This document shows positions 61,670-64,000 of a stretch of DNA of 64,000 nt, piece after piece. How positions within the stretch are numbered: position 1 is the stretch's first letter; each line of letters starts with the position of its first letter. Made by a program: the position numbers and the translations under genes. The notes under the pieces were generated by a model that was not told where the DNA came from, made no database searches, and was given only the letters and a program-made list of their open reading frames with translations. The stretch is from positions 54,421,132-54,485,131 of the forward strand of contig JACMZG010001911.1 of NCBI GenBank assembly GCA_018340805.1, in the 5' to 3' direction. Source of the stretch: Microvelia longipes (lineage: Eukaryota > Arthropoda > Insecta > Hemiptera > Veliidae).

Positions 61670-62430
61670 ACAATGTCTGAATCTGATGAGTGTTCTGCCT
61701 CAAGCAACATTTATGGAGGAAAACTAGGTTTCTTGTTATTTAGATTACTAACATATATTAAAAAAAGAGGAGCCAGATAAATATATCAGCCATCCTCTTT
61801 ACAGGCCCAAGCCAGGGGAAATACATGTCTATGTTAATAACACACGGCAAGAATAGATATTGAAAGGTTGATTGAAAGGCAGATGGGTATAGGTGGAAGA
61901 ACAATAGGGATCATGCTTTGCCTATATACAGCCCTACTTAATTAGACATTACCATAGCAGCATTGATGGCTCCGTTTAATCAACCCGCCAATAAGATATA
62001 CGCTAGTAAAACTGTTATACATTATATTGGGGGGCCCGAACCTATTAATGAAAATTTGCCACCTGGTAATAGTATCAAGAATAAGCCTTTTACACCAACG
62101 GTAAAATCAGAGCTGCAAAGGCAAAAAAATGAATTAATGAAACCCCATCAAGAAAATATAAGAAAGCTCTTATAGACCTTGATGAAACCAGTCATGTTCT
62201 GTCTCCAAAGACAAAACAGGTTCAGAATTCTCATTATCGAGAAGTTAGAAGAATCATCATCGTGGACACTCTACGATGATGACATCCTCTCAATCATTGT
62301 CCTGAAGAAAGAACTAGGAGAATTTATTGAGCACGCTGTGTTGCTTCCATTTTTTATGTGCGTTATGTTTAACAAAGAAACTATTAGTCATTTTAACAAA
62401 TGCATAGAAATACACAATATCATATAATAC
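61670..62430 (+). other. Broken reading frames, unidentified
   Basis: A coding-like frame begins MSESDECSASSNIYG at 61673 and breaks after about 30 codons. 61963-62175 (MAPFNQPANKIYASKTVIHY, PGNSIKNKPFTPTVKSELQR) continues in a shifted frame to about 62275 (LSPKTKQVQNSHYREVRRII). Composition is coding-like, and together with the frame at 62483 it may be one degenerate transposase gene. No domain recognised in this part. Confidence 0.35.
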
Positions 62431-62482
62431 AACATTTTCTATTGGAAACTTTTATCCCTCGTGCCTAGTACATAGCCATCCT

Positions 62483-62980
62483 ATGTTTTCTCCCAAACCA
62501 ACGATTCCTCTATTTTTTATTCATTACGAGAAAGTATTTGCTGTTCATACATTTTTTCTCTCAATTCTATCTCAAGTATGTCCCTCCATAACAGACAACA
62601 ACTTTATCACTGATTTTTTAGCCACTACGAATTCAATTGAAAAAATCTTTCCAACAAAAAATTCATTTTTTTGTTGTAATCATATCTTGCGAGACATCGA
62701 GTTTTGGTTCAAGTCGAAAAATATTTTTTCAAAAGACGACATTGATGTGTACTTGAATCATGTAAAAGACATTTCAAGCAGTGATTCTGAACACGAATGC
62801 GATGAAAAAAATCATATCATATCTCAATCTTGGTCTCTAAGATTTAAGGAATATTTCTGTCAATATTTAAAAATTGATATCCGTCGAAGTGGTAAGCAGG
62901 TGATACAAGAGTGCGGAATATATAAACCAGGAACAGGTGTCACTAACAATAGTTGGGAAGAAATGAGTTGTATTTATTGA
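62483..62980 (+). pseudogene. MULE-like transposase C-terminal fragment
   Basis: 165-aa frame with FFCCNHILRDIEFWFKSKNI (CxH plus DIxxW), SWSLRFKEYFCQYLKI and GTGVTNNSWEEMSCIY. The order of a C..H motif, a W..F..YF segment and a TNNxxE box with the terminal catalytic Glu is seen in a group of MULE-like and related DDE transposases. The Met at 62483 is probably not the original start. The frame ends at a stop just after the TNN box. Confidence 0.45.
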
Positions 62981-63108
62981 AAATAATGATTTCCTTGGAG
63001 TGTGGATTTTTTTGTGTAGAGATATAAAATAATTATGTCAAAGCAGTTCCAAAACGAACCCTAATCTTTCCTTTACGGACCTCCTGCGGTTAATGATCCC
63101 TCTATGGA

Positions 63109-63566
63109 AAGTAACATCACCATGGATAAAAAAACTAGAGCTAACGAAGGAGATGATTGGGATGAGCAGGAGGAACCTGGTTCACCCTTGCAACATCCGG
63201 AAGGGTTGAGTTCTGATGATGAGCCTGACATGCCAGATCCTTCTAACGAAGAGTCCTAAACTACATAGACCAATAGCAGACCATTTACCTATGACAAGTA
63301 TGTCCAGTCAAGCTATTGGCTACCTAAATACTGTGAAGATTACGAGAAAATGAAATTCCGTATCCCAAAGTCCAACAAGTTAACAAAGTACTGCATCACA
63401 TACTTGTTGAGCATGGTTGACGGTCATTATGAAGAGCTGCAGGCTGAAGATTACTTTGATGAGTCAGAAAACGACCGCAGCGTAGACACTTTATATAACC
63501 AAATCAAAAGAGACAAGGAGAGTGAGGGTAATCAGGTGTCCTCATTCATACAAAAATTAAAATACT
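63109..63566 (+). other. Acidic reading frame, unidentified
   Basis: From the Met near 63103: SNITMDKKTRANEGDDWDEQ, PEGLSSDDEPDMPDPSNEES to a stop at about 63259. A separate frame 63350-63568 follows (KFRIPKSNKLTKYCITYLLS, VDGHYEELQAEDYFDESEND). Both look coding in composition (acidic, low in stops) and may be exons of one gene. I recognise no domain. Confidence 0.35.
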
Positions 63567-63569
63567 AAT

Positions 63570-64000
63570 AGCGCATTAATCACAAAAAGTCCTTGAGGAA
63601 AAAGAAGAGGCGATAAATCACCCAAATTTCATTTTGGCTGCATAATGCAGTGAATATGCTAAAAAGCGTGCTTTTAGCATATGAATCTAACATTTGATTA
63701 AGTTTTCACCATACATATAATAACATACGCAGTAGCGTCACAAATTGTTATTTAATTTTTCAATATGTTTGAAGAAAATGCGCATACTATCTCATGGCCG
63801 TGCATTATACACTACACGCCTTTTGAACTAATTTGAAGTTTAGCCTTTTGAGCTAATTTTAAACGCACTTTTTTTGAAACATTCAAAAAAATGAAATGAA
63901 AAGTTGTGACGCTAATGCTAGGTTATTAAATATATACTAAAAACTCAACCAAAAATGGGATTGATAATCATGAATAAACATGCACTTCATAGAAAATTTG
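63570..64000. other. Intergenic to window end
   Basis: No gene seen. GCCTTTTGAACTAATTTGAA and GCCTTTTGAGCTAATTTTAA (63819-63865) form a short direct repeat. Confidence 0.5.

Overview
The window looks like AT-rich nuclear DNA from an animal, most likely an arthropod and probably an insect. The reasons are spliceosomal GT..AG boundaries, D34D mariner, Copia, Gypsy and BEL/Pao LTR elements, I-, CR1- and Penelope-type retroelements, Merlin-like (ISXO2-like) and MULE-like transposase remains, and no bacterial gene organisation. I see no convincing intact single-copy host gene. Nearly all recognisable coding sequence is transposon-derived and broken by stops and frameshifts. Some of the many 1-base indels may be assembly error; there is a 714-base run of N at 40561-41274.

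Layout. 1-5600: a minus-strand Copia element whose gag is split by a second, plus-strand Copia element (921-5328, near-identical LTRs, 5-bp target duplication CATCT). 5700-6720: a Gypsy gag with primer site on the minus strand. 6720-8390: AT-rich DNA and a CA-rich stretch. 8395-13680: a nearly full-length I-type LINE on the minus strand (ORF1 with CCHC knuckles; ORF2 endonuclease, RT, RNase H). 13855-15154: BEL/Pao gag-pol, minus. 15450-18000: a two-exon Myb/SANT-like gene remnant whose intron holds a 1245-bp mariner. 19130-21060: MULE-like transposase remnant. 21376-23862: a minus-strand reading frame with three tandem 612-bp units. 24853-26270: Gypsy integrase region. 27195-28550: LINE ORF1 with PHD-like, coiled-coil and FP25K-like parts.

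28600-31150 and 40230-56450: a fragmented, intron-containing Merlin-like family in which exon blocks recur in shuffled order, one block is inverted, and other elements are inserted (BEL-like at 44130-46192, a short LINE tail at 47400-47779). 31180-32540: zinc-knuckle remnant, then an LTR/promoter-like region with a 135-bp duplication and a TATA box.

32585-38390 is the most unusual part. A frame with all the usual motifs of an RNA-virus-type superfamily 1 helicase overlaps by 11 bases the likely start of an AP-endonuclease (EEP) frame of a LINE. This is followed by a Penelope-like RT with GIY-YIG nuclease and then by the C-terminal end of a LINE RT. I read this as a LINE that carries a virus-type helicase as ORF1, interrupted by or fused to a Penelope element. 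A viral insertion next to a LINE is the alternative.

48820-64000: two YqaJ-like nuclease pseudogene copies, a FLYWCH/MULE pseudogene, a T-rich minisatellite, a four-exon zinc-finger gene remnant, a 22-bp perfect hairpin with a hammerhead-like core on the minus strand, and unidentified reading frames at the right end.
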